A stretch of 64,000 bases of DNA from Bog-473 sp035552395 (GTDB lineage: Bacteria > Actinomycetota > Acidimicrobiia > Acidimicrobiales > RAAP-2), in NCBI GenBank assembly GCA_035552395.1, contig DASZLL010000008.1, positions 1 to 64,000 on the forward strand. Reading direction: 5' to 3'. Below the pieces are notes generated by a model, which ran no database searches, was not told the origin of the DNA, and saw only the letters and a list, made by a program, of their open reading frames with translations. Shown here piece by piece: positions 8,237-16,859 of this stretch; positions within the stretch are counted from its first letter, which is position 1, and each line of letters opens with the position of its first letter. The position numbers were made by a program, and so were the translations under genes.

Positions 8237-9468
8237 CGTGCGAACCGCTTGCTCACGGCGAGCCGCCGGGCAGCGATGACCTCACGTCGTTCCTGCGGGG
8301 TGACCCGGCGCGTGCCCGCTGGCACGGCTGAAGCCAGGTCGGCGAATGGGACGACGCGCGTCATCGGCACCGGCGCAGTCTCGGTGCGCACGCAGCGCAA
8401 GATCACCGGCCCCGCACTGTGCCCGGCCGTGTCGAGCCAGTTGGCGACGCCGGGGTCTTCGTGCGCGATGACGACGCGCAGGGCCCCGTCGTCGTCGCCG
8501 ACCGCCTGGTGCCCGTTCAGGCTGCTCTGATGCCGGGCGTAGTCGATCGTCTCCCACCACGGGTTCCCCAGTGAGTAGCTCCAGTACAGGCCCGACGGCG
8601 GCGTCACCTCCACGACCAACGCCTCGTCCGGCTCGAGTTGGAAGGATCCGATGACCGGACGGTTCTCGGCGGCCGCCCCCATCGCCGTGCCGTCGAGCGG
8701 GGGAAGGAAGGTGTTGGGGGACTCGGGCCGGGAGAACTGCAAGAAGAACTCGAGGTTGGCGACTACGAAGTCGCCCATTGCGATCAGCTGCCGGGCCACG
8801 ACCTCCCTCGGGTCGGCGGCCGGCCCCCCGCCACCAGCACCGCCGCCGCCACCCACCCGCTCGATCGACAGCGTCGACGCCACCTCGGTGTCCCAGTCGT
8901 AGAAGAAGTGGCGCACCACGAGCATGGTGGCGCTGTCCGCAATCGGGAGCCAGTTGCCTTCGTGGCGCTCGGCCGAGAGAGTCAGCTCCACCTCCCCGCC
9001 GGGTCCGAGGTCGAGCTCGTCGAGCAGGACGTTGGCCGAAGAGGCCATGCCCGCCATCGACTGCAGCCCGACGTAGCGGGCCGTGCCGCGATTGCCCCAG
9101 ATCCGATAGGTCTCGCCCCCGCGCAGAGGTGCACCCGTATAGATGCAATCCGGGCAGTCCATACCCCACTTGTAGACGTTGTCGACCCCCGAGGGGCTAA
9201 CGGCGAGTACGGGGTCGGGTTCGGCGCGCAGGGCCTGGTCGGCAGCCAGTGACATCAGGACCAGCAGATGCCGAAAGCCGGCGGCCAGGTCGTCCGGGTT
9301 GCGCGGCAACGAGTTCGTGGTGACAACTTCGGCCGCCTTGCCCAGGGCGTCGAGGAGATGCGACCACGCGCGCCCGGATTCCAGATCCTCCGCGGTCGCC
9401 TCGCCCGCCTTGGCCGCCTCGCTGACCGAGTGCGGCATCCAAGACGGATTGACGAACGCCCCGCTCAT
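8233..9468 (-). CDS. DUF1214-domain protein
   Basis: A 411-residue cytosolic-looking protein with no signal peptide or membrane helix. The C-terminal third (ENRPVIGSFQLEPDEALVVEV, SGLYWSYSLGNPWWETIDYA, DPGVANWLDTAGHSAGPVILR) matches DUF1214. The middle (YRIWGNRGTARYVGLQ) resembles the sandwich region that precedes it in this family. A glycine run near residue 210 is probably a linker. Function of DUF1214 is unknown; in actinobacteria such genes commonly sit beside sulfotransferases and SDRs, as here. It is the first gene of the four-gene minus-strand unit and is divergent from the antiporter gene across 211 bases. Confidence 0.82.
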   Translation of the reverse strand: MSGAFVNPSWMPHSVSEAAKAGEATAEDLESGRAWSHLLDALGKAAEVVTTNSLPRNPDDLAAGFRHLLVLMSLAADQALRAEPDPVLAVSPSGVDNVYKWGMDCPDCIYTGAPLRGGETYRIWGNRGTARYVGLQSMAGMASSANVLLDELDLGPGGEVELTLSAERHEGNWLPIADSATMLVVRHFFYDWDTEVASTLSIERVGGGGGAGGGGPAADPREVVARQLIAMGDFVVANLEFFLQFSRPESPNTFLPPLDGTAMGAAAENRPVIGSFQLEPDEALVVEVTPPSGLYWSYSLGNPWWETIDYARHQSSLNGHQAVGDDDGALRVVIAHEDPGVANWLDTAGHSAGPVILRCVRTETAPVPMTRVVPFADLASAVPAGTRRVTPQERREVIAARRLAVSKRFAR

Positions 9469-9679
9469 CCGATGTTCCGCGTGTGCATCGCCAACTGAAG
9501 AACCAAGGCCCGACCCCCATCTCGTAGAGAGGCGCCATGCTTTCGCAGCGCCCCGGGGTCGTCAACCGCCGCTGCAAGGTGAAGGATCACGGCGAAATGG
9601 GGGCCCGAGGCCTAGCGTTGGGGCCCGGAGGTGGCTGGGGCGTGCCACGACAGGCGGCATCACGACGAGGGGCGCACGG

Positions 9680-10888
9680 GTGACTGCGAGCCAGGCCGTC
9701 CCGACGCTGCTGCTCATCGCCGTTGCGGGCGTGCTCGCCCCGATCCTGGCCGACGCGTCGCGCCGTTTCGTCCCCATCCCCGAAGTCGTCATCCTGATCG
9801 TGCTCGGCATCCTCATCGGACCCTCTGTGCTGGCGCTCACGAGACAGAGCAGCGTCGTCACGGCGCTTTCCGACCTGGGCCTGACCTACCTCATGTTCTT
9901 GGCCGGCACGGAGCTCGACCTGAGCAAGATGCGTGAGGGGCACATGAGCCGGGCCGCCGCGTCCTGGCTCGGGTCGCTGGTGGTCGCGCTGGGCGTGGCC
10001 GCGGTCCTGCACTGGACCGGGCTCGTCCTCGACACCGTGGTGGTCGGGTTGTGCCTGACTTCGACGGCCTTGGGCACCCTTCTCCCGGTGCTGCGCGACG
10101 ACGGCGTGCTGAAGACCTCGTTCGGGCCGACCATGCTCTCGGTCGGTGCGATCGGTGAGTTCGGGCCGATCCTCGCGGTCGCCCTGCTCCTGACGGCCCG
10201 CGACGCGCGCATCACCATCATCCTCCTCGTGGTGTTCGTCGTGGTCGCCGTGGTGGCTGCGTTGCTGGCCACCCAGGTGCACCCACCCCGGCTGGTCGCC
10301 CTGCTCCGCCGTCACCTGAACTCTTCGGCGCAGCTCCCCGTACGCATCTCGGTCGCCCTGGTCGTCCTGCTCGTGTATCTCGCCATAAAGCTGAGCCTCG
10401 ACGTGCTCCTCGGGGCCTTCGCGGCCGGCGTCGTGGTGCGCCTCTTCATCCGAGGAGACGACACGGAACAGATCACGAGCAAGCTCGAGGCCATCGGGTT
10501 CGGACTCCTCATCCCGATCTTCTTCATTGAGAGCGGGATCAACTTCGATCTGCATGCGCTGATCCACAGGCCGAAAGTGCTCCTCCTCGTCCCGTTGTTC
10601 ACCTTGCTGTTTCTGGTCACCCGGGGACTTCCGACCTTTGCCTTCTTCCGGCGCGTTCTCCCCGCCGCCCAAACCAAGGCATTGTCCATCCTGTCGGCGA
10701 CCGGGCTCCCCCTGATCGTCGTGATCACCACCATCGGGGTGGACGAGCACAAGATGAAGCCGCAGAACGCGGCCGCCCTCATCGCCGCCGGCATGCTGTC
10801 CGTCCTCATCTATCCCATCGTGGGCCTCCGTCAGCTCCGTGCCACCGCGGGCTCGGAGGCCGACGAGGATCCGGTGCACGGCGACTGA
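9680..10888 (+). CDS. CPA2-family cation:proton antiporter
   Basis: A 402-residue integral membrane protein with about 12 hydrophobic helices. Hallmarks of the Na+/H+ exchanger fold are PEVVILIVLGILIGPSVL in helix 2, LGLTYLMFLAGTELD in helix 3, CLTSTALGTLLPVL in helix 5 and SVGAIGEFGPILAVALLL in helix 6. Family members exchange potassium or sodium for protons. There is no TrkA-N/RCK domain after the membrane part, so any regulatory subunit is separate. The GTG at 9680 follows GAGGGG; residues encoded farther upstream are an artefact of the opposite-strand gene. Its stop overlaps the start of the DUF2254 gene (TGATG). Confidence 0.9.
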   Translation: MTASQAVPTLLLIAVAGVLAPILADASRRFVPIPEVVILIVLGILIGPSVLALTRQSSVVTALSDLGLTYLMFLAGTELDLSKMREGHMSRAAASWLGSLVVALGVAAVLHWTGLVLDTVVVGLCLTSTALGTLLPVLRDDGVLKTSFGPTMLSVGAIGEFGPILAVALLLTARDARITIILLVVFVVVAVVAALLATQVHPPRLVALLRRHLNSSAQLPVRISVALVVLLVYLAIKLSLDVLLGAFAAGVVVRLFIRGDDTEQITSKLEAIGFGLLIPIFFIESGINFDLHALIHRPKVLLLVPLFTLLFLVTRGLPTFAFFRRVLPAAQTKALSILSATGLPLIVVITTIGVDEHKMKPQNAAALIAAGMLSVLIYPIVGLRQLRATAGSEADEDPVHGD

Positions 10889-12189
10889 TGCCGCCGCCAA
10901 CCTCGACCGTGCGCGGGCGTTTGCCAACGCCCGGTGGCGCACGCCGGGCCCACTTGCGCGAGCTGCGGCTCGAATCCCTCTGGTTCTGGCCCGCGCTCGC
11001 GGCGATCGCCGCCTGGGTAGGCGGCGACCTGGCGGCCAGATACGTGCACACCTTCACCTTCCATCAGGGCCTGTTCCCCACGGACCTCGACGACGCCCGG
11101 ACCCTCCTCTCGACGATCGCGACGGCCCTGCTCACCTTCACCGGCGTCGTGTTCTCCGTCACCCTGGTCGCTCTTCAGATGGCGAGCACGCAGTACTCGC
11201 CGCGAGTGATCCGCACGTTCGTCCGCAAGCCGGTCACCAAGCTGGCCCTGTCAACCTTCATCGCCACCTTCGTGTACTCGCTGACCCTGCTGTCTCGGGT
11301 CGGTACGAGTTCCAAGGCGCACACGGTGGCGCAAGGAGCGGTCGGCCTGGCCTACCTGCTGGTGATGGCGTCGATCATCGTGTTCGTGTTCTTCGTGCAC
11401 TCGACCGTGCGTTCCATGCGTGTGTCCTACGTCATCGAGGCCCTCTTTCACGAGACGATTCCCGCCGCGAGGAACATGTTCGCCGAGATCTCGGAGTACC
11501 GCGACGCCGAAGAGCCCGAGTGGCTGGCCGTCACCGGTCGGATCGCCTTCGAGCACGCCGACGCCGTGCTCGATGGCATCGACGCCCACCATCTCGTCCG
11601 GCTGGCCGCCGAACACGAGTGTGTCTTGCGCCTCACCGTTCCCGTGGGCACGTTCGTCCCCCGCGGAACGGAACTGATGGAGGTGCTCGGCGGCACGCCG
11701 CCACGCTCCTCCACGATCCTCGGCGCGTTGCACAGCTCACCGGTCCGCACCCTGTACCAGGACCCCAGTTATGGCTTGCGTCAGCTCGTCGACATCGGCA
11801 TCCGCGCCCTGTCGGCCGCGATCAACGACCCCACCACCGCGGTGCAGGCGCTCGACCGCCTGCACGGAGTCCTGCGTGCGGTGGCCACGCGGCCCGACCC
11901 TTCGGGGCGGTACGTCGACGACGCCGGCTCGGTGCGGCTGATCGTGCCGCAGCCAGGCTGGGACCGACTGGTCGAGCTCGCCTTCACCGAGCCCGCGCTC
12001 TACGGAGCGGGCTCGCCGCAGGTGACCCGCAAGCTCACGGCGATCCTCGACGACCTGGCGGCCTGCGTGCCGCCCGAGCGCCTCCCCGCCCTCGAGGCGC
12101 AGCGCTCCTGGCTGCGTGAGGAAGTCAGCCGCCGCCACACCCTCCCCATCGAGCGCGTCCTGCGCCCCGACCCCTTAGGTTTGGGCTAG
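10888..12189 (+). CDS. DUF2254 membrane protein
   Basis: A 433-residue protein with four N-terminal hydrophobic helices (about residues 30-50, 75-100, 120-145 and 155-180) and a large cytosolic C-terminal half. Signature stretches are LLTFTGVVFSVTLVALQMASTQYSPRV and QLVDIGIRALSAAINDPTTAVQALDRL, both conserved in DUF2254. No activity is established for the family. The overlap of its ATG with the antiporter stop codon (TGATG at 10886-10890) makes the two proteins likely to be made in fixed ratio, so a role as partner or regulator of ion exchange is a reasonable inference. Confidence 0.87.
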   Translation: MPPPTSTVRGRLPTPGGARRAHLRELRLESLWFWPALAAIAAWVGGDLAARYVHTFTFHQGLFPTDLDDARTLLSTIATALLTFTGVVFSVTLVALQMASTQYSPRVIRTFVRKPVTKLALSTFIATFVYSLTLLSRVGTSSKAHTVAQGAVGLAYLLVMASIIVFVFFVHSTVRSMRVSYVIEALFHETIPAARNMFAEISEYRDAEEPEWLAVTGRIAFEHADAVLDGIDAHHLVRLAAEHECVLRLTVPVGTFVPRGTELMEVLGGTPPRSSTILGALHSSPVRTLYQDPSYGLRQLVDIGIRALSAAINDPTTAVQALDRLHGVLRAVATRPDPSGRYVDDAGSVRLIVPQPGWDRLVELAFTEPALYGAGSPQVTRKLTAILDDLAACVPPERLPALEAQRSWLREEVSRRHTLPIERVLRPDPLGLG

Positions 12190-12239
12190 CAAGCTCGCCG
12201 CCACAGAAGCCGTGCGCCGGCGACAGAAGGAGGTAGTCC

Positions 12240-12695
12240 GTGTTGCTGAACGGAGTGAACCACGTGGCCATCCTGACCAAGGACACCCGGCGCTTCGTCG
12301 ATTTCTACCGCGACATGTTCGAGGCCGAGGTCCTCGGCGAACTGCGCATGGGCGACGAGGGCGTCCTCACCTTCGTCCGCATCGGTGAGGACTCCGAAAT
12401 CAACTTGTTCCAGGTCAACGGGAATACCGAGGCCGACCGCCAGACGCCCATGTTCGGCCGGGGAAGACTCGACCACGTCGGGCTGCAGGCGGACTCGTTC
12501 GAGGCTTTCGAGGAGATCCGCCGCCGCCTGATCGACGGGGGCGCGGCGGACGAGTTCGTCACCGACTTCGGGCCGGTCCTCTCGATGTTCTTCACCGACC
12601 CCGACGGCCTCGAGGGCGAAGTCGTGGTGGCCAATCCTGACGCCCAACCCGGCGTATTCAACCCGCCGGGCACGCCGGCGGCGCGTTACCAGTAG
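12240..12695 (+). CDS. VOC-family (glyoxalase/bleomycin-resistance fold) protein
   Basis: A 151-residue protein with paired beta-alpha-beta-beta-beta modules. The first is GVNHVAILTKDTRRFVDFYRDMFEAEVLG; the second is RGRLDHVGLQADSFEAFEEIRRRL followed by GPVLSMFFTDPDGLEGEVV. His in VNHVAI, His in LDHVGL and Glu in GLEGEV lie where metal ligands usually are. The fold covers lyases, dioxygenases and resistance proteins, so a specific reaction cannot be assigned. The GTG at 12240 has AGGAGG just upstream, a strong ribosome-binding site. It is followed by a GC-rich hairpin region. Confidence 0.85.
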   Translation: MLLNGVNHVAILTKDTRRFVDFYRDMFEAEVLGELRMGDEGVLTFVRIGEDSEINLFQVNGNTEADRQTPMFGRGRLDHVGLQADSFEAFEEIRRRLIDGGAADEFVTDFGPVLSMFFTDPDGLEGEVVVANPDAQPGVFNPPGTPAARYQ

Positions 12696-12730
12696 CCGCC
12701 CACGCCCCGTTCCCCCGTTGAGCCCCGCCG

Positions 12731-12767
12731 CCCCCCCACGGGGGGGGGAAGCCGCCGCCCCCGGGGG
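12731..12767. terminator. GC-homopolymer hairpins after the VOC gene
   Basis: Seven C (12731-12737) are separated by two bases from nine G (12740-12748), and CCCCCGGGGG follows at 12758-12767. These would form very stable stems. No T-run follows, so termination would be of the actinobacterial stem-only type or not occur. Homopolymers like this are also prone to sequencing and assembly error. Confidence 0.4.
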
Positions 12768-12813
12768 TCAACGAAGCCGCCCGCGGGGGCAAAGCCGCTC
12801 CCTGCGCCTGCCG

Positions 12814-12841
12814 TTACCGAGCCCCCAGCGGCGCCTAGAGT
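12814..12841 (+). promoter_or_regulatory. Candidate promoter of the peptidase gene
   Basis: TTACCG at 12814-12819 and TAGAGT at 12836-12841 are separated by 16 bases, upstream of the secreted peptidase gene. Found by eye only. Confidence 0.35.
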
Positions 12842-12884
12842 TGCGGCCGGCGAGGGACGCCGTTGGCGAGGTGAAGGGGAACAC

Positions 12885-13772
12885 ATGAAGAGATTCCGGA
12901 GCTCCATCGGCGCGGTCTCGGCCGCGGGCCTGCTCGGAGCGGCCCTGACCCTGGCCGCGGGAGCCGGCACGGTGGCGACCGCGGCGCCGGCGATCGTGCA
13001 TGCGCCCCGCATCCCCGGGCCGGGCAACGGGAACGGCCTCCACAGCACCTGGTCGGCGTCGAACTGGTCTGGCTACGCCGAGACCGGGACCTTCACCGGG
13101 GTCACCTCGACATGGATCGTTCCTGCCGTCGCCGCGTCCTCTTCGCCTACCTATTCGTCGGCCTGGATCGGCGTCGACGGCTTCAACAACAGCAGCCTCA
13201 TCCAGACGGGGACGGAGGAGGACTACTACAACGGCGCAGCCCACTACAACGCGTGGTGGGAAATCCTCCCGGCAGCCGAAACGGCGCTGCCCAGCACCTA
13301 CGGCGTCGGGGCGGGTGACCACATGAAGGCGTCGATCTACGAGACGGCCACCGTTTCGGGTGGCGGAGGTCACGGGCACAAGAACGGCGGCTCGCAGCAC
13401 GTCTGGGAGATCACGATTGCCGACACGACGCTCGGTTGGACGTTCTCGACGAGCCAGGCGTACAACGGGCCGGGCGCATCGGCCGAATGGATCATGGAGG
13501 CGCCCGAGGTCGGCGGTAGGGTCACCACGCTCGCCAGCTACACCGTCAACGCGCCGGCCGGCACGGGCGATTTCGACAGCGCCGGCGTGCTCACGAGCAT
13601 CGTCACGAGCGGCACACCCCTCTACACGAGCGCCGGGCTCAACTATCAGAAGGACGCCGGCGTGATGATCCAGAACAACCAGACGGTGTCGTCGCCGAGC
13701 AACCCGGACGGTGCCCTGACGGCCTTCAACGTGGCGCACGGTTCCGTCCAGCCGTCGGCACCGACCGGCTGA
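12885..13772 (+). CDS. Secreted G1-family glutamic endopeptidase (eqolisin-like)
   Basis: A 295-residue secreted protein. Residues 1-33 are a signal peptide with basic start and alanine-rich core (likely cut near ATAA-PA). The mature part opens with the eqolisin signature SNWSGYAETG, then FTGVTSTWIVPAV, SSAWIGVDGF and LIQTGTEEDYYNG, where Gln107 fits the catalytic glutamine, and YNAWWEILPA. The later segment AEWIMEAPEVGG carries the catalytic glutamate. The G1 family comprises acid-active endopeptidases, first known from fungi and also present in bacteria and archaea; this would degrade protein outside the cell at low pH. The ATG at 12885 has GAAGGGG upstream. Confidence 0.88.
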   Translation: MKRFRSSIGAVSAAGLLGAALTLAAGAGTVATAAPAIVHAPRIPGPGNGNGLHSTWSASNWSGYAETGTFTGVTSTWIVPAVAASSSPTYSSAWIGVDGFNNSSLIQTGTEEDYYNGAAHYNAWWEILPAAETALPSTYGVGAGDHMKASIYETATVSGGGGHGHKNGGSQHVWEITIADTTLGWTFSTSQAYNGPGASAEWIMEAPEVGGRVTTLASYTVNAPAGTGDFDSAGVLTSIVTSGTPLYTSAGLNYQKDAGVMIQNNQTVSSPSNPDGALTAFNVAHGSVQPSAPTG

Positions 13773-13790
13773 CGGCTCGCCCGGCCCGCC

Positions 13791-15266
13791 CTACGTCGCG
13801 GGAGCGCTCGTGAAGAGGCTCGGGTGCGGCCGCGCCGCCGGCGTCCGGAAGAACGGCCGCACGTGCGTCTCCATGATCTCTTCGACGACTCCCGCCGCCA
13901 TCGGATCGCGCAACAGGTCGTGGTCCTCAGCCGGGTCCTCGGCCAGGTCGAAGAGCTGGCACGGCGTGCCCTCGTCTTCGTTGACGACCAGCTTGTGCCG
14001 CTCGGTCTCGAAGGCGGCGAAGCCCCAGTTCTCGCTCACGGCCACGTCCCGCGCCGGCGCGGCGCCGCCGCCAACCACGCCGAGGAGCGACTGACCTTCA
14101 CTCCCGGCCACCTCGGGCGCGCCCGCGATCTCGCGCACGGTCGCCGGGACGTCCAGCTGCTCAATGAGCGAGTCGACGGTCCGCGGCTCGCACCCACCCG
14201 GCGGCCGCACGATCAGCGGGACGCGCACCGCCGGCTCGTAGAGCACGCACTTCGACATGAGCCCGTGACTCCCGGCCATCTCGCCGTGGTCGCTCGTGTA
14301 CACGATCCACGTCGAGTCGAGCAGCCCTCGCCGCGCCAGGGCGTCGACGATCCGACCGACCGCGTGATCGATCACCGAGATGTCCGCCGCGTACGACCGC
14401 CGCATCCCCCGGATGGCGTCGTCGGTCATCGTCTCGGAGTCAGAAACCCACATGAACCCCTGCAACAGCCCTCCGTAGCGGCCCGTCCCCTCGACGACCG
14501 GACGCGTCGTCGAGGCCGGCATGGAGATGTCCACCCCGTCGTATCGGGCCACGGCCTCCGCCGGGGCGTCCCAGGGATCATGCGGCCCGGGGAACCCGAC
14601 GAACAGGAAGAAGGGCGCCCGGCGTTCGTACTCCTCGATCCAGTGGACCGCCTGCGCGCCGTGCCAGGTGTCCACGTACGCCTCGAGCGGCAGGGGCATC
14701 GGCGTCGAGTCCCACATGGGCACGCACTTGGTGGCGTTCTGGCCGTCCTCGTTCTCACCTTGATAGCTGCGGTCGGCGATGTGCTTCTTGTAGGCGTCGA
14801 GCAGTCCCTCGCTGGCCAGGTAGTCGCTGTAGCGCGTCGGGATCTTCGGCATGAATTTGTCGCCGGTCTCGAAGACCTCGGCGAACCCGAGCGCCTCGAG
14901 CCGGCCCGCCATCTCGTTCATGTGCGCGACGGGAAGGTTCTCGTCCAGGTAGAGGTGGGCCTTGCCCAAGAGCGCGGTGTGGTAACCGGCCTCTCGGAGC
15001 GCCCGGACGTAGGTGGGGCTGTCCGGCGCGATCTCCTCCCAATTGGTGAAGACGCCGTGGTCACGGACGTAGCGCTCGGTCATGAACGACGCCCGCGACG
15101 GCATGCACAGCGGGCCCTGGCACGACACCCTGGAGAAGCGGACTCCCTCGGCGGCGAGACCGTCGAGCGCCGGCGTCTGCATGCTGGGATCGCCGGCGCA
15201 ACCCATCATGTCCGCCCGATGCTGGTCGGACATGACCAGCACGATGTTCGGGTTGGTTCCCTTCAC
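13791..15266 (-). CDS. Sulfatase (formylglycine-dependent arylsulfatase family)
   Basis: A 491-residue alkaline-phosphatase-superfamily enzyme. It begins NPNIVLVMSDQHRADMMG (metal-binding Asp14). The sulfatase signature C-M-P-S-R lies at residues 54-58, with Cys54 expected to be converted to formylglycine. VYTSDHGEMAGSHGL near residue 320 provides further metal ligands, and the C-terminal region LFDLAEDPAEDHDL is typical of choline-sulfatase/arylsulfatase-type members. No signal peptide, so cytosolic. It hydrolyses a sulfate (possibly phosphonate) ester; the substrate is unknown. No formylglycine-generating enzyme gene is visible in this window. The GTG at 15266 follows GGGAGGGAG. Confidence 0.9.
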   Translation of the reverse strand: MKGTNPNIVLVMSDQHRADMMGCAGDPSMQTPALDGLAAEGVRFSRVSCQGPLCMPSRASFMTERYVRDHGVFTNWEEIAPDSPTYVRALREAGYHTALLGKAHLYLDENLPVAHMNEMAGRLEALGFAEVFETGDKFMPKIPTRYSDYLASEGLLDAYKKHIADRSYQGENEDGQNATKCVPMWDSTPMPLPLEAYVDTWHGAQAVHWIEEYERRAPFFLFVGFPGPHDPWDAPAEAVARYDGVDISMPASTTRPVVEGTGRYGGLLQGFMWVSDSETMTDDAIRGMRRSYAADISVIDHAVGRIVDALARRGLLDSTWIVYTSDHGEMAGSHGLMSKCVLYEPAVRVPLIVRPPGGCEPRTVDSLIEQLDVPATVREIAGAPEVAGSEGQSLLGVVGGGAAPARDVAVSENWGFAAFETERHKLVVNEDEGTPCQLFDLAEDPAEDHDLLRDPMAAGVVEEIMETHVRPFFRTPAARPHPSLFTSAPAT

Positions 15267-15470
15267 GTGCCGCTCCCTCCCCTGGTCGCTGCCGGTGCCG
15301 CTCCGGCGGCCGTGTCGCCGCCGATCTTGGCATGAAACGGAAGTGATCCGACTGCTCGGGTGTAAATCGGGGGCCCACTGGGAACGAAGGAACGATCACG
15401 TGGCGTCCGGGGTGGTGTGCGCACAGATAACCTCGACCCACCCGTCCCCGATCGATCGTGAGCACGCTGC

Positions 15471-16859
15471 ATGCCCTTTGAGCTGAAGAAGGTGTTGGAG
15501 GAACGCAAGGGCGAGAATTTCAGCCTCCACTCGAAGTACATCAACCCACAGCTGCCCCGCGTCCTCGGCACCATCGAGTTCGGGCGCTTCTTCGAGAAGG
15601 GCGAGGGCTGCTACCTCATCGACGACAACGGGGATCGGTACCTCGACTTCCTCTCCGGCTTCGGGGTCTTCGCGCTGGGCCGTGGCCACCCGGCCATAGT
15701 CCAGGCCCTGCACGACGCGCTCGACGCCGACTTGCCCAACCTCGTGCAGATGGACTGTGCGCTCCTGCCTGGCGTCCTGGCTGAGGAGCTGGTCAAGCGG
15801 TCACATCCCGGCATCGAACGGGTCTACTTCACCAACTCGGGCGCCGAAGCTATCGAGAGCGCGATCAAATTCGTTCGCGCCGCGACGAAGCGGACGCGCA
15901 TCCTCTACTGCGACCACGCGTTTCACGGCCTGACGACCGGCGCGCTCTCACTGAACGGGGGCCGTGAGTTCCGCAGCGGGTTCGGGCCCTTGCTCCCCGG
16001 AACCGACATGATCCCGTTCGGGGACATCAGTGCGCTGGCTCGGGAGTTGCGTCGCGGCGATGTCGCCGGCTTCGTGATCGAGCCCATTCAGGGCAAGGGC
16101 GTCAACCTGGCGCCTGACGAGTTCTGGGTCGAGGCGCAGGCGCTGTGCCGCAAGCACAAGGCTCTCATGGTCCTTGACGAAGTCCAGGCCGGGATGGGCC
16201 GAAGCGGGACGTTCTTCTGCCACGAGCAGTTCGGCATCACGCCGGACGTCGTCACGGTGTCCAAGGCCCTGTCGGGGGGCTACGTCCCGGTGGGGGCGAT
16301 GCTCTGCTCGGCTGAGGTGTCCGATGCCGTGTTCAGCTCCATGGACCGGGCCGTTGTGCACTCGTCGACGTTCAGCCAGAACCAGTTGGCCATGGTGGCC
16401 GGGCTGGCCACGTTGGCCGCCTTCGACGACGAGGACATCCTCGACCGGGTGCAGCGCACGGGCAAGGCGTTCACAAAGGCGCTCGACCCCCTGGTCGAGC
16501 GGTACGAGTTCCTTCACGAGGTGCGCGGTATGGGCCTCATGATCGGACTGGTGTTCGGCGAACCGACGACGCCCGCCCTTCGGCGGCGCTACCGCGTGGT
16601 CGAGGCCCTGCGCACCGCTTTGTTCTCCCAGATGATCGTCACGCCGCTCTTCCACCGGCACCGCATCCTCACCCAGGTGGCGGCCGACAACGTGAACATC
16701 GTGAAGCTCTTGCCGCCGTTGATCGCCGGTGACGACGAGGTCGAGCACTTCACCGAGGCGCTCGATGACGTTCTGGCCAGTGCCGAGAAGGGATCGAGCC
16801 TGATCTTCGAGTTCGGGAAGACCATGGCCAAAGGCACGCTGCACCGGTCGCGCCTGTGA
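15471..16859 (+). CDS. Class III PLP-dependent aminotransferase (possibly HpnO-like)
   Basis: A 462-residue fold-type I aminotransferase of the ornithine/acetylornithine group. Key sites are RVYFTNSGAEAIESAIKF (phosphate pocket), DHAFHGLTTGALS, the cofactor Asp in MVLDEVQAGMGRSG, and the Schiff-base Lys in VTVSKALSGGYVPVGAM. Its 4-base overlap with an HpnA-like epimerase (GTGA at 16856-16859) raises the possibility that it is HpnO, which makes aminobacteriohopanetriol, but no squalene-hopene cyclase or other hopanoid gene is in the window, so that remains a hypothesis. An N-terminal extension of about 40 residues precedes the core. The start ATG at 15471 lacks a strong ribosome-binding site. 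Confidence 0.85.
   Translation: MPFELKKVLEERKGENFSLHSKYINPQLPRVLGTIEFGRFFEKGEGCYLIDDNGDRYLDFLSGFGVFALGRGHPAIVQALHDALDADLPNLVQMDCALLPGVLAEELVKRSHPGIERVYFTNSGAEAIESAIKFVRAATKRTRILYCDHAFHGLTTGALSLNGGREFRSGFGPLLPGTDMIPFGDISALARELRRGDVAGFVIEPIQGKGVNLAPDEFWVEAQALCRKHKALMVLDEVQAGMGRSGTFFCHEQFGITPDVVTVSKALSGGYVPVGAMLCSAEVSDAVFSSMDRAVVHSSTFSQNQLAMVAGLATLAAFDDEDILDRVQRTGKAFTKALDPLVERYEFLHEVRGMGLMIGLVFGEPTTPALRRRYRVVEALRTALFSQMIVTPLFHRHRILTQVAADNVNIVKLLPPLIAGDDEVEHFTEALDDVLASAEKGSSLIFEFGKTMAKGTLHRSRL

Noticed and set aside
9469..9679. Divergent gap between DUF1214 and antiporter genes, checked for operators
   Set aside because: No convincing palindrome or -35/-10 pair could be picked out by eye.
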